Origin: Nitrospirales bacterium
GTDB taxonomy: Bacteria; Nitrospirota; Nitrospiria; Nitrospirales; UBA8639
Assembly: GCA_021604365.1 (NCBI GenBank)
Contig: BQIZ01000016.1
Location: 1 to 36,799 of the forward strand
Length of the DNA: 36,799 bases
Reading direction: 5' to 3'
Shown here: positions 1 through 8,494 of the stretch, piece after piece
How the letters are laid out: every line of letters begins with the position of its first letter
Numbering within the stretch: the first letter of the stretch is position 1
Program-made: the position numbers and the translations under genes
The notes under the pieces: model-generated
Told to the model about the DNA's origin: nothing
What the model saw: only the letters and a program-made list of their open reading frames with translations
Databases searched by the model: none

Positions 1-1598
1 TAAAAATCCTTGCCTTCATGATTGATGACGATAAAGGCAGGGAAGTCTTCCACTTCGATTTTCCACACGGCTTCCATGCCGAGATCTTCGAATTCCAAGA
101 CTTCCACTTTTTTGATACTATGCTCGGCCAGTCGCGCGGCCGGGCCACCGATGGATCCCAGATAAAACCCGCCATGCTTTCCACAGGCCTCCCGCACTTG
201 CTTGGATCGATTGCCTTTGGCCAGCATGACCATGCTCCCGCCTGCTTCTTGAAACTGATCGACGTAGGAATCCATGCGCCCGGCGGTGGTGGGGCCGAAC
301 GATCCCGATGCATGGCCTTGGGGCTTTTTCGCAGGTCCGGCGTAATAGACCACATGATCTTTCAGGTATTGGGGCACGCCTTTTCCGGCATCCAGCTGTT
401 CTTTAATTCGGGCATGCGCAATATCCCGCGCTACGACGATGGGACCGGTGAGGGAGAGACGTGTCGCCACGGGATGCTTGCGAAGGTCTGCAAGAATGGT
501 TGCCATCGGCCGGTTCAAGTTGATTTTGACGACATGTCCATCCAGGTCTTCGTCCGTCACATCGGGTAAATATTTCGCAGGATTGGTTTCGAGTTGTTCC
601 AGGAAGATGCCTTCCTTGGTGATTTTCCCGAGGATTTGTCGATCGGCTGAACAGGAGACGCCCAAGCCGACCGGGCAGGAGGCTCCGTGTCGTGGCAAGC
701 GGATAACCCGTACGTCGTGAGCGAAGTACTTTCCCCCGAATTGCGCACCGATGCCGGTCTCGGCGCAGAGTTGAAGGATTTGTTTCTCCAGATCCAGGTC
801 TCGAAAGGCACGCCCCTGGTTGTTGCCTGAAGTGGGCAGATCATCCAGGAAATGGCAGCTGGCCAGTTTCACCGTTTTCAATGTGAATTCCGCAGAGAGG
901 CCACCCACGACAAAGGCCAGATGATACGGCGGACAGGCTGAGGTGCCGAGCGTTCGAATTTTTTCCGCCACGAACGCGAGCAGGGATTTGGGGTTTAACA
1001 GGGCTTTGGTTTCTTGATAGAGAAAGGTTTTGTTCGCGGACCCTCCGCCTTTGGCAATGAATAAAAAATGATACTCCGATCCCGGCTTGGCGTAGAGGTC
1101 GATTTGGGCTGGAAGGTTGGTCCCGGTATTTTTTTCCGTGTACATGTCGAGTGGGGCCATCTGGGAATACCGCAGGTTGCGCGTATCGTAGGCTTCGAAA
1201 ATCCCGCGGGAGAGGGCTTCGGCATCATCGCCGGTGGTGAAGATCTGTTGCCCTTTATACCCCATTGCGATGGCCGTTCCGGTGTCCTGGCAGCCCGGCA
1301 GCACGCGGGCAGAGGCGATGTTGGCATTTTTGAGGAGTTCTATCGCGACAAACCGGTCATTGTCCGAGGCCTCGGGGTCTTCCAATATTTTGGCCAATTG
1401 TGCCAGATGGCTTGGTCGCAACAAGTGGGCGATGTCATCCATGGCCTCGCGAGCCAGGAGTGTGAGGGCCTCGGGTTGGACCTTGACGAGTTCCTGACCT
1501 TCACAGTTCGTGGTGGACACATAGTCCGACGTGAGCTTTCGATAGCTGGTCGTATCTGCTTGATGTTCAAATATCTCCTGGTATTGAAATTCTCCCAT
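1..1598 (-). CDS. fumA: Class I fumarate hydratase (FumA/FumB type), C-terminus cut by window edge
   Basis: Catalyses reversible hydration of fumarate to malate in the TCA cycle, using an oxygen-sensitive 4Fe-4S cluster in the cytoplasm. Translating the minus strand gives one open frame of 532 codons running off the left edge. E. coli FumA is 548 residues, so only about 15 residues are missing. The three cluster cysteines of the family are present: C103 in [10 protein letters not shown]222 in [11 protein letters not shown] and C316 in GVSCSADR. The spacing matches FumA (105/224/318) with a constant offset of two. The last visible residues (VINHEGKDF) resemble the FumA C-terminal end. ATG at 1598 has AAGGGA nine bases upstream. 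An in-frame ATG at 1607 is also possible, but the same AAGGGA abuts it. Family identity is very sure; the gene symbol follows the E. coli name. Confidence 0.96.
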   Translation of the reverse strand, partial: MGEFQYQEIFEHQADTTSYRKLTSDYVSTTNCEGQELVKVQPEALTLLAREAMDDIAHLLRPSHLAQLAKILEDPEASDNDRFVAIELLKNANIASARVLPGCQDTGTAIAMGYKGQQIFTTGDDAEALSRGIFEAYDTRNLRYSQMAPLDMYTEKNTGTNLPAQIDLYAKPGSEYHFLFIAKGGGSANKTFLYQETKALLNPKSLLAFVAEKIRTLGTSACPPYHLAFVVGGLSAEFTLKTVKLASCHFLDDLPTSGNNQGRAFRDLDLEKQILQLCAETGIGAQFGGKYFAHDVRVIRLPRHGASCPVGLGVSCSADRQILGKITKEGIFLEQLETNPAKYLPDVTDEDLDGHVVKINLNRPMATILADLRKHPVATRLSLTGPIVVARDIAHARIKEQLDAGKGVPQYLKDHVVYYAGPAKKPQGHASGSFGPTTAGRMDSYVDQFQEAGGSMVMLAKGNRSKQVREACGKHGGFYLGSIGGPAARLAEHSIKKVEVLEFEDLGMEAVWKIEVEDFPAFIVINHEGKDF

Positions 1599-1607
1599 GT
1601 CTGTCAT

Positions 1608-1958
1608 TCCCTTCTTCGTCTATAACCTTTAATATCCTTTGTTTGCCCCACGGTAATCGCAGATCCGTCGGCTTGGCAATATGGTTCTCGCCGGATCGCC
1701 AATTGTGCGTCTTCTTTTATTGAAACTTCAAGGGAGTCTCGATTTTTTTGCGGCCGTAGATTAGAACGCACCCACGCCATTTTGAATGGGACATTTGAGG
1801 GTGGAAGTCGTTGGTCTGCCGGTGGTGCGTTGTTTGAACCTGATCTCTGGATTATCCTCCTGACCTTTTTTCGGAAAGGAAGGTGACTTCCTATGGATTT
1901 TCTTTTAATGTAGCAGGCTGCTGGAAGTCTTTATGATCATAATGGAGTGTGATTGCCC
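1608..1958. other. Divergent intergenic region, fumarase / glycogen synthase
   Basis: About 350 bases between two divergently transcribed genes, so it should hold both promoters. I see no convincing ORF or RNA gene. The only structure that stands out is a perfect 6-bp hairpin, AGGAAG-GTGA-CTTCCT, near 1878-1893 with a GNRA-type loop and T-rich sequence after it. It lies in the presumed leader of the glycogen synthase; its role is unknown. Confidence 0.5.
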
Positions 1959-3167
1959 ATGAAAGCCTTGATGTTCACCAATGAATTCCCCCCTTACACC
2001 TATGGTGGCGCCGGGGCTCACGTGGAATATTTGAGTCGTGAATTATCACATCTTCTGTCCGTCGAAGTACGCTGTTTTGGCGATCAGCACCTGGAACAGG
2101 GCAATCTGACTGTGCATGGCATTCCTTTGGGAGAGACTCCGTTTGCGGCTCCCAAGCCTCTGCATTCGGTCATTGGCGCTGTGCAGCGCTGTTGGCAAAT
2201 GAATGCCGATGGGATGGGCGCGGACCTGGTGCATTGCCATACCTGGTATACCCATTTGGGTGGGATTATGGCCAAACTCAATTACGGCATTCCGCTCGTT
2301 ATCACCACGCATTCATTGGAGCCCCTCCGGCCATGGAAACGGGAGCAATTAGCCGGCGGGTATGATTTTTCTCTGTGGGTTGAGAAGACGGCTCTGGAGA
2401 TGGCTGATGCCATTATTGCCGTTTCCGAGGGAACAAAGAAGGACATTCTCAGATTGTTTCAGGTTCCCGAAGAGCGGATTCAAATTATTCATAACGGGAT
2501 CGATCTGCAAGAATTTCGGAAGGTCCAAAGTGAGGAGGTGTTAATCCGATATGGGATCCCTACCGGACAACCCTATGTCTTATTTGTGGGAAGGATGACC
2601 AGGCAGAAGGGGATCACCTATTTGATTCAAGCTCTTTCGTATTTAGATGAGGAGTTTCCGGTGGTGCTATGCGCCAGCTCTCCTGATACACCGGCCATGG
2701 CGGCGGAAATGAAGGAGGCCCTCGATCAGATTTCGGCTCATCGAAAGCATATTTATTGGATACCGGATATTCTCGATAAACCGAGCCTCATCGAGTTGTA
2801 TTCTCATGCCGGGGTTTTTTGTTGTCCTTCTATTTATGAACCATTCGGGATCATCAATTTAGAGGCGATGGCTTGCGAAGTGCCCGTGGTGGCTTCTGCC
2901 GTGGGGGGCATTCCTGAAGTCGTTGTGGAGGACAAGACCGGATTTTTGGTGCCGGTTGATCAATTTGAAGAAGCTCCCTTTAGCCCGAAAGATCCTGACC
3001 GGTTTGCACAGGATTTGGCTGATCGGTTGAATCAACTGATGCGAGATCCTGAATTACGGGTGCCCATGGGGCAAGCCGGGAGACGACGGGCGGAAGAACT
3101 CTTTGGCTGGGACAAAATTGCTAAACGTACGAAGGCCCTGTACGAAACCGTTCTTGAGGCCAGCTAA
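1959..3167 (+). CDS. glgA: GT4-type glycogen synthase, Corynebacterium/actinobacterial family
   Basis: Retaining GT-B glycosyltransferase that extends alpha-1,4-glucan from a nucleotide-glucose donor. At about 402 residues it is shorter than the E. coli GT5 GlgA (about 477) and resembles the actinobacterial GT4 group, some members of which make maltose-1-phosphate instead. N-terminal domain: MKALMFTNEFPP and YGGAGAHVEYL, the acceptor-side glycine-rich loop. C-terminal domain: VGRMTRQKG followed by the donor-binding EPFGIINLE (E-x7-E) and VASAVGGIPEVV. ATG 1959 is preferred over the TTG two codons upstream because GGAG at 1944-1947 sits 11 bases from it and the protein then begins with the usual MKAL. 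It stands alone: no glgB, glgC or glgP is next to it. Donor specificity cannot be read from the sequence. Confidence 0.88.
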   Translation: MKALMFTNEFPPYTYGGAGAHVEYLSRELSHLLSVEVRCFGDQHLEQGNLTVHGIPLGETPFAAPKPLHSVIGAVQRCWQMNADGMGADLVHCHTWYTHLGGIMAKLNYGIPLVITTHSLEPLRPWKREQLAGGYDFSLWVEKTALEMADAIIAVSEGTKKDILRLFQVPEERIQIIHNGIDLQEFRKVQSEEVLIRYGIPTGQPYVLFVGRMTRQKGITYLIQALSYLDEEFPVVLCASSPDTPAMAAEMKEALDQISAHRKHIYWIPDILDKPSLIELYSHAGVFCCPSIYEPFGIINLEAMACEVPVVASAVGGIPEVVVEDKTGFLVPVDQFEEAPFSPKDPDRFAQDLADRLNQLMRDPELRVPMGQAGRRRAEELFGWDKIAKRTKALYETVLEAS

Positions 3168-3285
3168 GTGAGGTACCAATGTGGAAGGGAATTGAAGAGG
3201 GGCCTATCGTGTTGAAAGCTAAGCAGGGACCCCAGGGCTCAGGGCATTCCTGGAAAATGTTGGAGGGGGCGGGCACCCGGGTCTC

Positions 3286-3519
3286 TTACCCGGGATCGCG
3301 GCCGGTTTGAAACATGGCCTCAAGGCGCTGGACTTCTTCTTTGCGGCGGTGGCGTTCTTCCACCAGCATGGAGATCACGGAATTCCAAAACGAGACTTCA
3401 GCCTCTGACCCGTCGGTCAACCGTTGGTCTCTCCATTCCGTCGCAAAACGGGTATACACTCGAATTTCGCAATCGTTAAAGCTTCTGAGCGATTCAAGCA
3501 GTTCGTCTTCAGCATGCAT
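3286..3519 (-). CDS. Small conserved protein of unknown function, paralogue A
   Basis: 77-residue soluble, charged protein that I do not recognise. It aligns without gaps to the protein at 3926-4189, with 31 identities in 66 positions by my hand count. Shared blocks are YT.F..E.RDQR, FWN, ER.RR and RLE.M..TG.DP. The C-terminal half looks like one long amphipathic helix rich in E and R. There is no signal peptide or membrane segment. ATG 3519 is the first start after the upstream stop; its Shine-Dalgarno (AGGAAG) is about 12 bases away, which is long. Conservation between two copies with many silent and conservative changes argues that this is a real gene. It is divergent from the lipoprotein gene at 3651, with 131 bases between the starts, and convergent with glgA. 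Confidence 0.68.
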   Translation of the reverse strand: MHAEDELLESLRSFNDCEIRVYTRFATEWRDQRLTDGSEAEVSFWNSVISMLVEERHRRKEEVQRLEAMFQTGRDPG

Positions 3520-3650
3520 AAGTCAACCGGCCTTCCTGAAGTTGGAGATGTGAATGATGAATGTTGGTCACAGCGAGCATGAGGATGTGTATCGGCGGTT
3601 TATTGCGCGTTCCTTAGTATGAGCTGTATTCTGTGGAGGAGAAATTCTCG

Positions 3651-3911
3651 ATGAAAAACATGTTATCCAGCGTTCAAGTCTGTTATCGGTGGGTCGGGCT
3701 TGGTGTGTTCTGTTTTATGGTTTGGGGTTGCGGCGAAGATCCTCGCCAATTATTTGAGACGGCTCAGTTTGAGGAGCAACAGCATAATCGATCCCATGCT
3801 CAGGAATTGTACGAACAGATTATTCATCAACATCCTGAGAGTGAATTTGCCGAAAAAGCCCGGCATCGAATAGAGGCCTGGAAGACAGAGAATCCGGAAG
3901 AGGGAAAGTGA
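3651..3911 (+). CDS. Small TPR lipoprotein (BamD/YbgF-like repeat)
   Basis: 86-residue predicted lipoprotein. The N-terminus has a charged start, a hydrophobic stretch (WVGLGVFCFMVWG) and a cysteine in a lipobox-like VWGC, so it is probably lipidated and membrane anchored. The mature part carries one to one and a half TPR-like helices, LFETAQFEEQQHNRSHAQEL followed by YEQIIHQHPESEFAEKAR, the pattern of the outer-membrane lipoprotein BamD and of YbgF/CpoB. It is far too short to be BamD itself. ATG 3651 has GGAGGAG nine bases upstream, which rules out the GTG at 3633. It lies between the two paralogous small genes on the opposite strand and ends 14 bases from the stop of the second one. Function unknown; a protein-protein contact role is likely for TPRs. 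Confidence 0.75.
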   Translation: MKNMLSSVQVCYRWVGLGVFCFMVWGCGEDPRQLFETAQFEEQQHNRSHAQELYEQIIHQHPESEFAEKARHRIEAWKTENPEEGK

Positions 3912-3925
3912 CGTGGTTAAATCTG

Positions 3926-4189
3926 TCAGGAGTGATGTTCAGGATCTACGCCGGTTCGATACATGTATTCTAATCGTCTAATATCCTGGTCCCGCCGCAT
4001 CCGCTCATCAATGCATAGGTTCACGATGGTATTCCAAAATCCAGCCTCCGCCATTGAGCCGGCTTCCATCCGTTGATCGCGGAATTCGCTGGAGAAGCAG
4101 GTGTAGCGCTGTAAATCGCTGTCATCGAATTCACGAAGGAAGTTTGGTAAATCTTCCGTATGAGGCATGGGTTCGTGGTGATGGCTCAT
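3926..4189 (-). CDS. Small conserved protein of unknown function, paralogue B
   Basis: 87-residue protein, paralogue of the one at 3286-3519 (about 47% identity over 66 aligned residues, no gaps). It has a His-rich start (MSHHHEPMPH) that paralogue A lacks. AGGAG at 4198-4202 serves either ATG 4192 (5 bases) or ATG 4189 (8 bases); I chose 4189. Longer readings to 4228 lack a ribosome site. The shared core (YT.FSSE-like block, RDQR, FWN, ER.RR, RLE.M) ends in TG.DP in both. The two copies sit on the same strand with a lipoprotein gene between them on the other strand. I know no family for it. Confidence 0.72.
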   Translation of the reverse strand: MSHHHEPMPHTEDLPNFLREFDDSDLQRYTCFSSEFRDQRMEAGSMAEAGFWNTIVNLCIDERMRRDQDIRRLEYMYRTGVDPEHHS

Positions 4190-5405
4190 CATGCAATCTC
4201 CTATGGAAAATATATCGGTGCAGGCCACCTGAGTTCTTGAGGTTTTTTGGAGAATTTCTTCAGGAACCCGACCGGGCTAATGCCAGGAAAGCATGCCGTC
4301 CAGTGGAGGATGTGTTTATTGTGGTGAATTCTTGAGCGTTGGCTTTTGCTCGAAGGAGTTTCCTCGTATCGACCACACCATGATGGATGTTCAGCAGAAT
4401 GAGACAAGTGAGCGGGGTTCAGCGGCCGTCACGGAAAAAAGCAGAAGGAAAATTTTTGGCAACCCAAATTCCACATGCAGGATAATCATGAGGACGCGAA
4501 TAAAACTTCGCCATATTCCCATTTTGACAATTTTCCAGGAATCGGTGATGACCGTCAAAGTCCAAGGTCGGTGAGTCGTTCCTGTCAGGAGGCTCTGGCC
4601 AAGCACCACATCTTTCAGGACTGCTTGCATGGGATATCCCCCCAATTGAGTAAACAGGCCTTGTCTCACGAATAAGGCCTGATCTCTATAGACGATAGTG
4701 AATGTGTGCATTGGAGATGATCCAACCAGGACATTCGTAACAGCCAATCTTTCCAGCGAAGCGATGGCGAATTCCTCCGGCTTGATACGCAGAGTTGGAA
4801 GAGAGGTGTTGTAAAGGCCGCAACGCGCCGCGAGGAATAGATGACTGGAGAATCTCCATTGAAAATGCCCTTGATGGAAAAGGCCTTATAGGCCTTAATC
4901 CAAAATGCTAGGCCGTGGTAGGGAGTCGGAAGTTGCCGGGGTGCGATTGTTGAAGGAGGTGAATATGGTGAATATAACGTTTGAAGTGTGAATCGCGAGC
5001 GAGTTGGGGATAGCCTACAGCGCCCTTCTTGACATGAGCGATGGGTGCTTGATGAAAGGCCTCATGGGAAAAGTTCTCAGGAGAGTTAGGGAGAGAAAGA
5101 GTGAATGTATTGGAAAGAGCCGAGCAGCCCATGGAAGAGACAAAGGAAATGTTAAGGATGATGCGCAACCTCATCGGGATAGAGAGTCGTGTCATCCATT
5201 CTATGATGTTGGGAGGCCTCAATTCTTAGATACTTGAAACGATCACTTTTTGTATGCCGGATATCCCATCTGGAAATAATTGATGCTGGAATGGGAATGG
5301 TGGTGGGGGTATCGGCTCGTGATGCACCTGATGCTTATTCTTGCGGTCGACATGGTGTGGTTTTCTCGAAAAAAGCACTGGGTTTTACGATAGCGCCATT
5401 TCCCA
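4190..5405. other. 1.2 kb region with little or no coding signal
   Basis: The frames here are short, overlap one another on both strands and lack family motifs, so I do not call them genes apart from one tentative small ORF at 5101-5229. An inverted repeat, AAGGCCT-TAT-AGGCCTT, lies at 4880-4896 without a T tract. One minus-strand frame (about 4391-4530) contains a hydrophobic, signal-peptide-like stretch ending in LLLFSVTAAEP, which could be a leftover of an exported protein, but it stops soon after. The region may be decayed DNA. Confidence 0.4.
5101..5229 (+). CDS. Possible 42-residue helical small protein
   Basis: GTG-started ORF with AGGGAG six bases upstream. The product is rich in Leu, Met, Glu and Arg and looks like amphipathic helix: MEETKEMLRMMRNLIGIE and then VIHSMMLGGLNS. 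Composition and ribosome site are better than expected by chance, but the ORF is short, has no known family and overlaps other spurious frames. Treat as a candidate only. Confidence 0.27.
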   Translation: MNVLERAEQPMEETKEMLRMMRNLIGIESRVIHSMMLGGLNS

Positions 5406-5735
5406 TTACAACCTGACTGTTTGTGAAAACACATGAATTACGATCACGCCGGCGATAATCAGTCCCATTCCAATGACTGCCGGCATATCAGGAATTTCTC
5501 GAAAGGCGACTGCACCCACGATTGCCAGAAGAATGATGCCGACTCCTGACCAGATGGCATAGGCGATGCCGACCGTCATGGTTCGCAACACAAGACTTAA
5601 AAGAAAAAATGCCGCGACATATCCAAAGACGACTAACAGGCTGGGGCCTAATTTGGTGAAACCCTCAGAAGCTTTGAGTGAACTGGTTGCAATCACTTCC
5701 GCCACAATTGCCAGGAACAAATACACGTAGGTCAT
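5406..5735 (-). CDS. emrE: SMR-family multidrug/quaternary ammonium efflux protein (EmrE/QacE type)
   Basis: 109-residue inner-membrane proton-coupled exporter of cationic lipophilic compounds; works as an antiparallel dimer. Four transmembrane helices are visible. The essential membrane glutamate is E13 in AIVAEVIATS, equivalent to E14 of EmrE. The helix-3 block GIAYAIWSGVG is identical in character to EmrE and points to the EmrE/Qac subgroup rather than the SugE/Gdx guanidine exporters. Length equals the family's (about 110). ATG 5735 has AAGGA eight bases upstream. It follows the broken mscS gene by about 100 bases on the same strand. I looked for a guanidine riboswitch ahead of it and saw no paired ACGR hairpin loops, which agrees with the EmrE assignment. 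The symbol marks the type, not proven substrate range. Confidence 0.92.
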   Translation of the reverse strand: MTYVYLFLAIVAEVIATSSLKASEGFTKLGPSLLVVFGYVAAFFLLSLVLRTMTVGIAYAIWSGVGIILLAIVGAVAFREIPDMPAVIGMGLIIAGVIVIHVFSQTVRL

Positions 5736-5838
5736 CGAGACAATCCTTTCTGGGCCTTCCTCTCTCGCGAGGAGGCGGTCTTTTACGCCATCAGATTTTT
5801 TGAAGCTGCACTTTTCAAGGGATTGGTCGCCTAGCGGC

Positions 5839-6628
5839 CTATTCCGCCTTGAGCATCAGGATCTCCCGCTGTGGGAAGGGGATCTGAATGCCTGCAGTTC
5901 GAGACTCTTCCACAATGGTCTGATACAGTTCAACTTGGGCCGGCACATAATCCGGGATGGTTACCCATGGTTTGACGGATATGTTAATTGACGAATTTCC
6001 CAAAAGGGCAATGCCAATGACCGGTTCCGGAACTTGTAAAATGCGTGGGTTGCCCGCGGCTATTTTTTGCACCGCAGCCTGGGCTTGGGTCAGATCGGTC
6101 GCATAGGCCACGCCAACCATCAGGTCGAGTTGGCGGATTTTTCCATAGTTATGCAAGATTTCGCCAATGATTTTCCGATTGGGAAACACGACGATGGAAC
6201 GATCCAGATGAAGTAACTTGGTGGTGAAAATGTCGATTGCTTTAACTTCCCCGTGCTCGCCAAGGATATCGATAAATTCTCCAATACGAAACGGTTTGAT
6301 GAAGATAAAAATCAGTCCAGCGAAGAGGTTGAGGGACACGCCTTGTAACGCCAACCCGATACCGACGCCGGCGACGCCGAGGCCGACGATCAGGGGGAAA
6401 ATCTGAATCCCCAATTGTTGAAGCACAACCAGCAGGGTGAACAGAAATATGACGCCCTTGATTATTCGTATAGGGGGGGCCATCCATCTCAATTTTTTCT
6501 AAGGAGCGAAGAGTATACTGACCGGCTGATTTGGCCAGGAAGTCCCCGATTGCCAGAATCAGTAATGCGCTGGCGGTTTGTAATCCGGACTGAATGACTA
6601 AATCCATGCTGATGTCCGTTCCAAACAT
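5839..6628 (-). pseudogene. mscS: MscS-family mechanosensitive channel, frameshifted at a 7-base C run
   Basis: Small-conductance mechanosensitive channel of the inner membrane, opening on hypo-osmotic shock. The first frame, from ATG 6628 (GGAG eight bases upstream), gives about 50 residues with TM1 and ends ...EKIEMDGPP. The rest continues in another frame as PPIRIIKGVIFLF and runs to the stop at 5839. That part holds the TM3 pore helix (GVAGVGIGLALQG), the KPFRIGEFIDI turn and the VVFPNRKIIGEILHNY block of the family. The shift lies exactly at seven Cs on the coding strand (6473-6479). Removing one C restores a single frame of about 262 residues, close to the 286 of E. coli MscS. Explanations: real inactivation, slippage-based on/off switching, or a base-calling error in the homopolymer. 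Confidence 0.85.
6473..6479. repeat. G7/C7 mononucleotide tract inside mscS
   Basis: Seven consecutive Gs on the plus strand coincide with the point where the mscS reading frame changes. With six the gene would be intact, with seven it is not. Such tracts are classic slippage sites and also classic sequencing-error sites. Confidence 0.85.
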
Positions 6629-6853
6629 GTCTGGATCTCCAGGGAAAGGTGTTGGCCGGGTGTCTACGCGAGATAGCCTACCGGAAAAGTGACGGGATGA
6701 CTACATGGGGAGCGATCAGGATGGTATTCTTGAGAGATATATGAATGGCTAAAGAATGCCCAGGAAAATGGGTTGCGCCAAAAAGGGAAATTGCGCTAAG
6801 AAAGGCGATGGTGGGAGATGTGGTGCTAGGATGGTGAAAAGAGGAGGAATGCA

Positions 6854-8494
6854 ATGAACACGTATATTCGGGTCATGATGTCCATGGTTCTGGGAATTGT
6901 GGCCTTGTATGGTCCTGCCTTGGCAGAGCCGGTTCTGCTTCAGGAGGGCTTAGGGAAACATCATTTTCCGATCTCCTCCAATGGAGCGATGGCGCAGCGA
7001 TATTTCGATCAAGGACTCATCCTGTCATTTGGCTTTAATCATGCCGAAGCAGCCAGGTCCTTCAGGGAATCACAGAGGCGAGATCCGAACTGCGCCATGT
7101 GCTATTGGGGTGAGGCATTGGTGCTCGGTCCGAATATCAATGCCCCCATGGATTCTTCGGTTGTTCCTCAGGCCTTTGCGGCGGTGGAGAAGGCCTTAAC
7201 ACTGAAAGACCAGACCACCGAAAAAGAAGGCGCGCTCATTCAGGCATTAGCCATGCGCTACTCCAAAGACGTGATAGCCGATAGATCGCCCCTTGATCTG
7301 GCCTATGCCGAGGCCATGCGGGCGGTTGCCCAGCAGTTTCCCGATGACCCGGCCATTGGCGCTTTGTTAGCTGAAGCGCTGATGGACCTGCACCCCTGGA
7401 ATTTTTGGACCAGGGGAGGAGAGCCTCAACCCTGGACCCCGGAAATTGTGTCGAGGTTGGAGACCGTGTTAGACCAATCGGCCAGTCATCCGTTGGCCAA
7501 TCATCTCTACATTCATCTCATGGAAGCCTCGCCGCATCCCGAGAAGGCTCTACCCAGTGCCGAACGATTACCCGCTCTTGTCCCTGGCTCAGGACATCTG
7601 GTGCATATGCCCGCCCATATCTATATCCGTGTCGGCCGGTATCGGGATGCCGTGTTGGCCAATCAACATGCGGTTAAAGTTGATGAGTACTATTTGAACC
7701 ATGCTCATGAGGAAAGTCTATATACGGCGGCCTATGTTCCCCACAATTCACATTTCCTCTGGGCGGCGGCGATAAAGCTCGGGCAACAGAAGTTGGCGAT
7801 GCAGGCGGCGTTGGATACCGCGGCGTCCGTCAAGTCGGAGATGATGCGCGCTCCCGGCATCGCGGGCACCATGCAACATTTTTGGACTATTCCTCTCTAT
7901 ACCCAAATCGCATTCGGGCAATGGACAAACATTCTCGCAGAGCCCAAGCCTCCGGTGGATTTACGGTATCCCACGGCCATCTGGCATTACGCCCGTGGGT
8001 TGGCATTGGTGCGTCAAGGGAAATTGGAGGCTGCCCAACAGGAATCTATGAAGCTCGCGGAGATTGCCCGTAACCCTGCGGTGGCCAAGCTGACCATTCT
8101 GGATCTGAATAATATCGCCGATATTCTGGCCATTGCTGAGGCTGTTCTGGCAGGAGAAATGGCGGCAGGTTATGGAAATTTCGAGAAGGCCGTGCGTGAG
8201 TTGCAGCGCGCAGTCGAACTTGAAGATGGCTTGAATTATACGGAACCAAAGGATTGGTATCTCTCGTCCCGCCAGGTGTTGGGTGCGGTGCTTCTGGAGG
8301 CTGGAAACGCTGTCGAAGCAGAGCGCACATTTCGAGATGATCTCCAGGATCATCCCCAAAACGGGTGGGCGCTTTTCGGGTTGGAACAGAGTTTGCGCGC
8401 CCAGGGAAAAACCGATGAGGCTGAAAGTGCCCTTCAGTCGTTTCGCCAGGTATGGAGCGATGCGGATGTGACCTTGACGGCTGCCAGGTTTTAA
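6854..8494 (+). CDS. Secreted TPR protein with CxxC and His-rich motifs
   Basis: 546-residue protein with a clear Sec signal peptide, cut after ...GPALA at about residue 24, so it is periplasmic or outer-membrane associated. TPR-like helices run through it: FNHAEAARSFRESQRRDPN near 61-79, YRDAVLANQHAVKVDE near 264-279, and a C-terminal pair near 430-530 (AVELEDGL, AERTFRDDLQDHPQNGWALF). Unusual features are C80-AM-C83 directly inside the first repeat, and two histidine clusters, H212/H217/H221 in SHPLANHLYIH and H248/H251/H255 in HLVHMPAH. These could bind a metal or a haem, though the CxxC is not followed by H. AGGAGG six bases before ATG 6854 fixes the start. I recall uncharacterised homologues with the same CAMCYWGEA and HMPAHIY motifs, but no function. 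It is divergent from mscS and has no operon partner. Confidence 0.87.
   Translation: MNTYIRVMMSMVLGIVALYGPALAEPVLLQEGLGKHHFPISSNGAMAQRYFDQGLILSFGFNHAEAARSFRESQRRDPNCAMCYWGEALVLGPNINAPMDSSVVPQAFAAVEKALTLKDQTTEKEGALIQALAMRYSKDVIADRSPLDLAYAEAMRAVAQQFPDDPAIGALLAEALMDLHPWNFWTRGGEPQPWTPEIVSRLETVLDQSASHPLANHLYIHLMEASPHPEKALPSAERLPALVPGSGHLVHMPAHIYIRVGRYRDAVLANQHAVKVDEYYLNHAHEESLYTAAYVPHNSHFLWAAAIKLGQQKLAMQAALDTAASVKSEMMRAPGIAGTMQHFWTIPLYTQIAFGQWTNILAEPKPPVDLRYPTAIWHYARGLALVRQGKLEAAQQESMKLAEIARNPAVAKLTILDLNNIADILAIAEAVLAGEMAAGYGNFEKAVRELQRAVELEDGLNYTEPKDWYLSSRQVLGAVLLEAGNAVEAERTFRDDLQDHPQNGWALFGLEQSLRAQGKTDEAESALQSFRQVWSDADVTLTAARF

Noticed and set aside
4391-4747. 118-codon minus-strand frame with a hydrophobic C-terminal stretch
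   Set aside because: No ribosome site and no family motif, and it is interrupted just after the signal-like part. At best it is a fragment.
5736-5838. Possible guanidine riboswitch ahead of the SMR gene
   Set aside because: No paired ACGR hairpin loops, and the protein is EmrE-type rather than a guanidine exporter.
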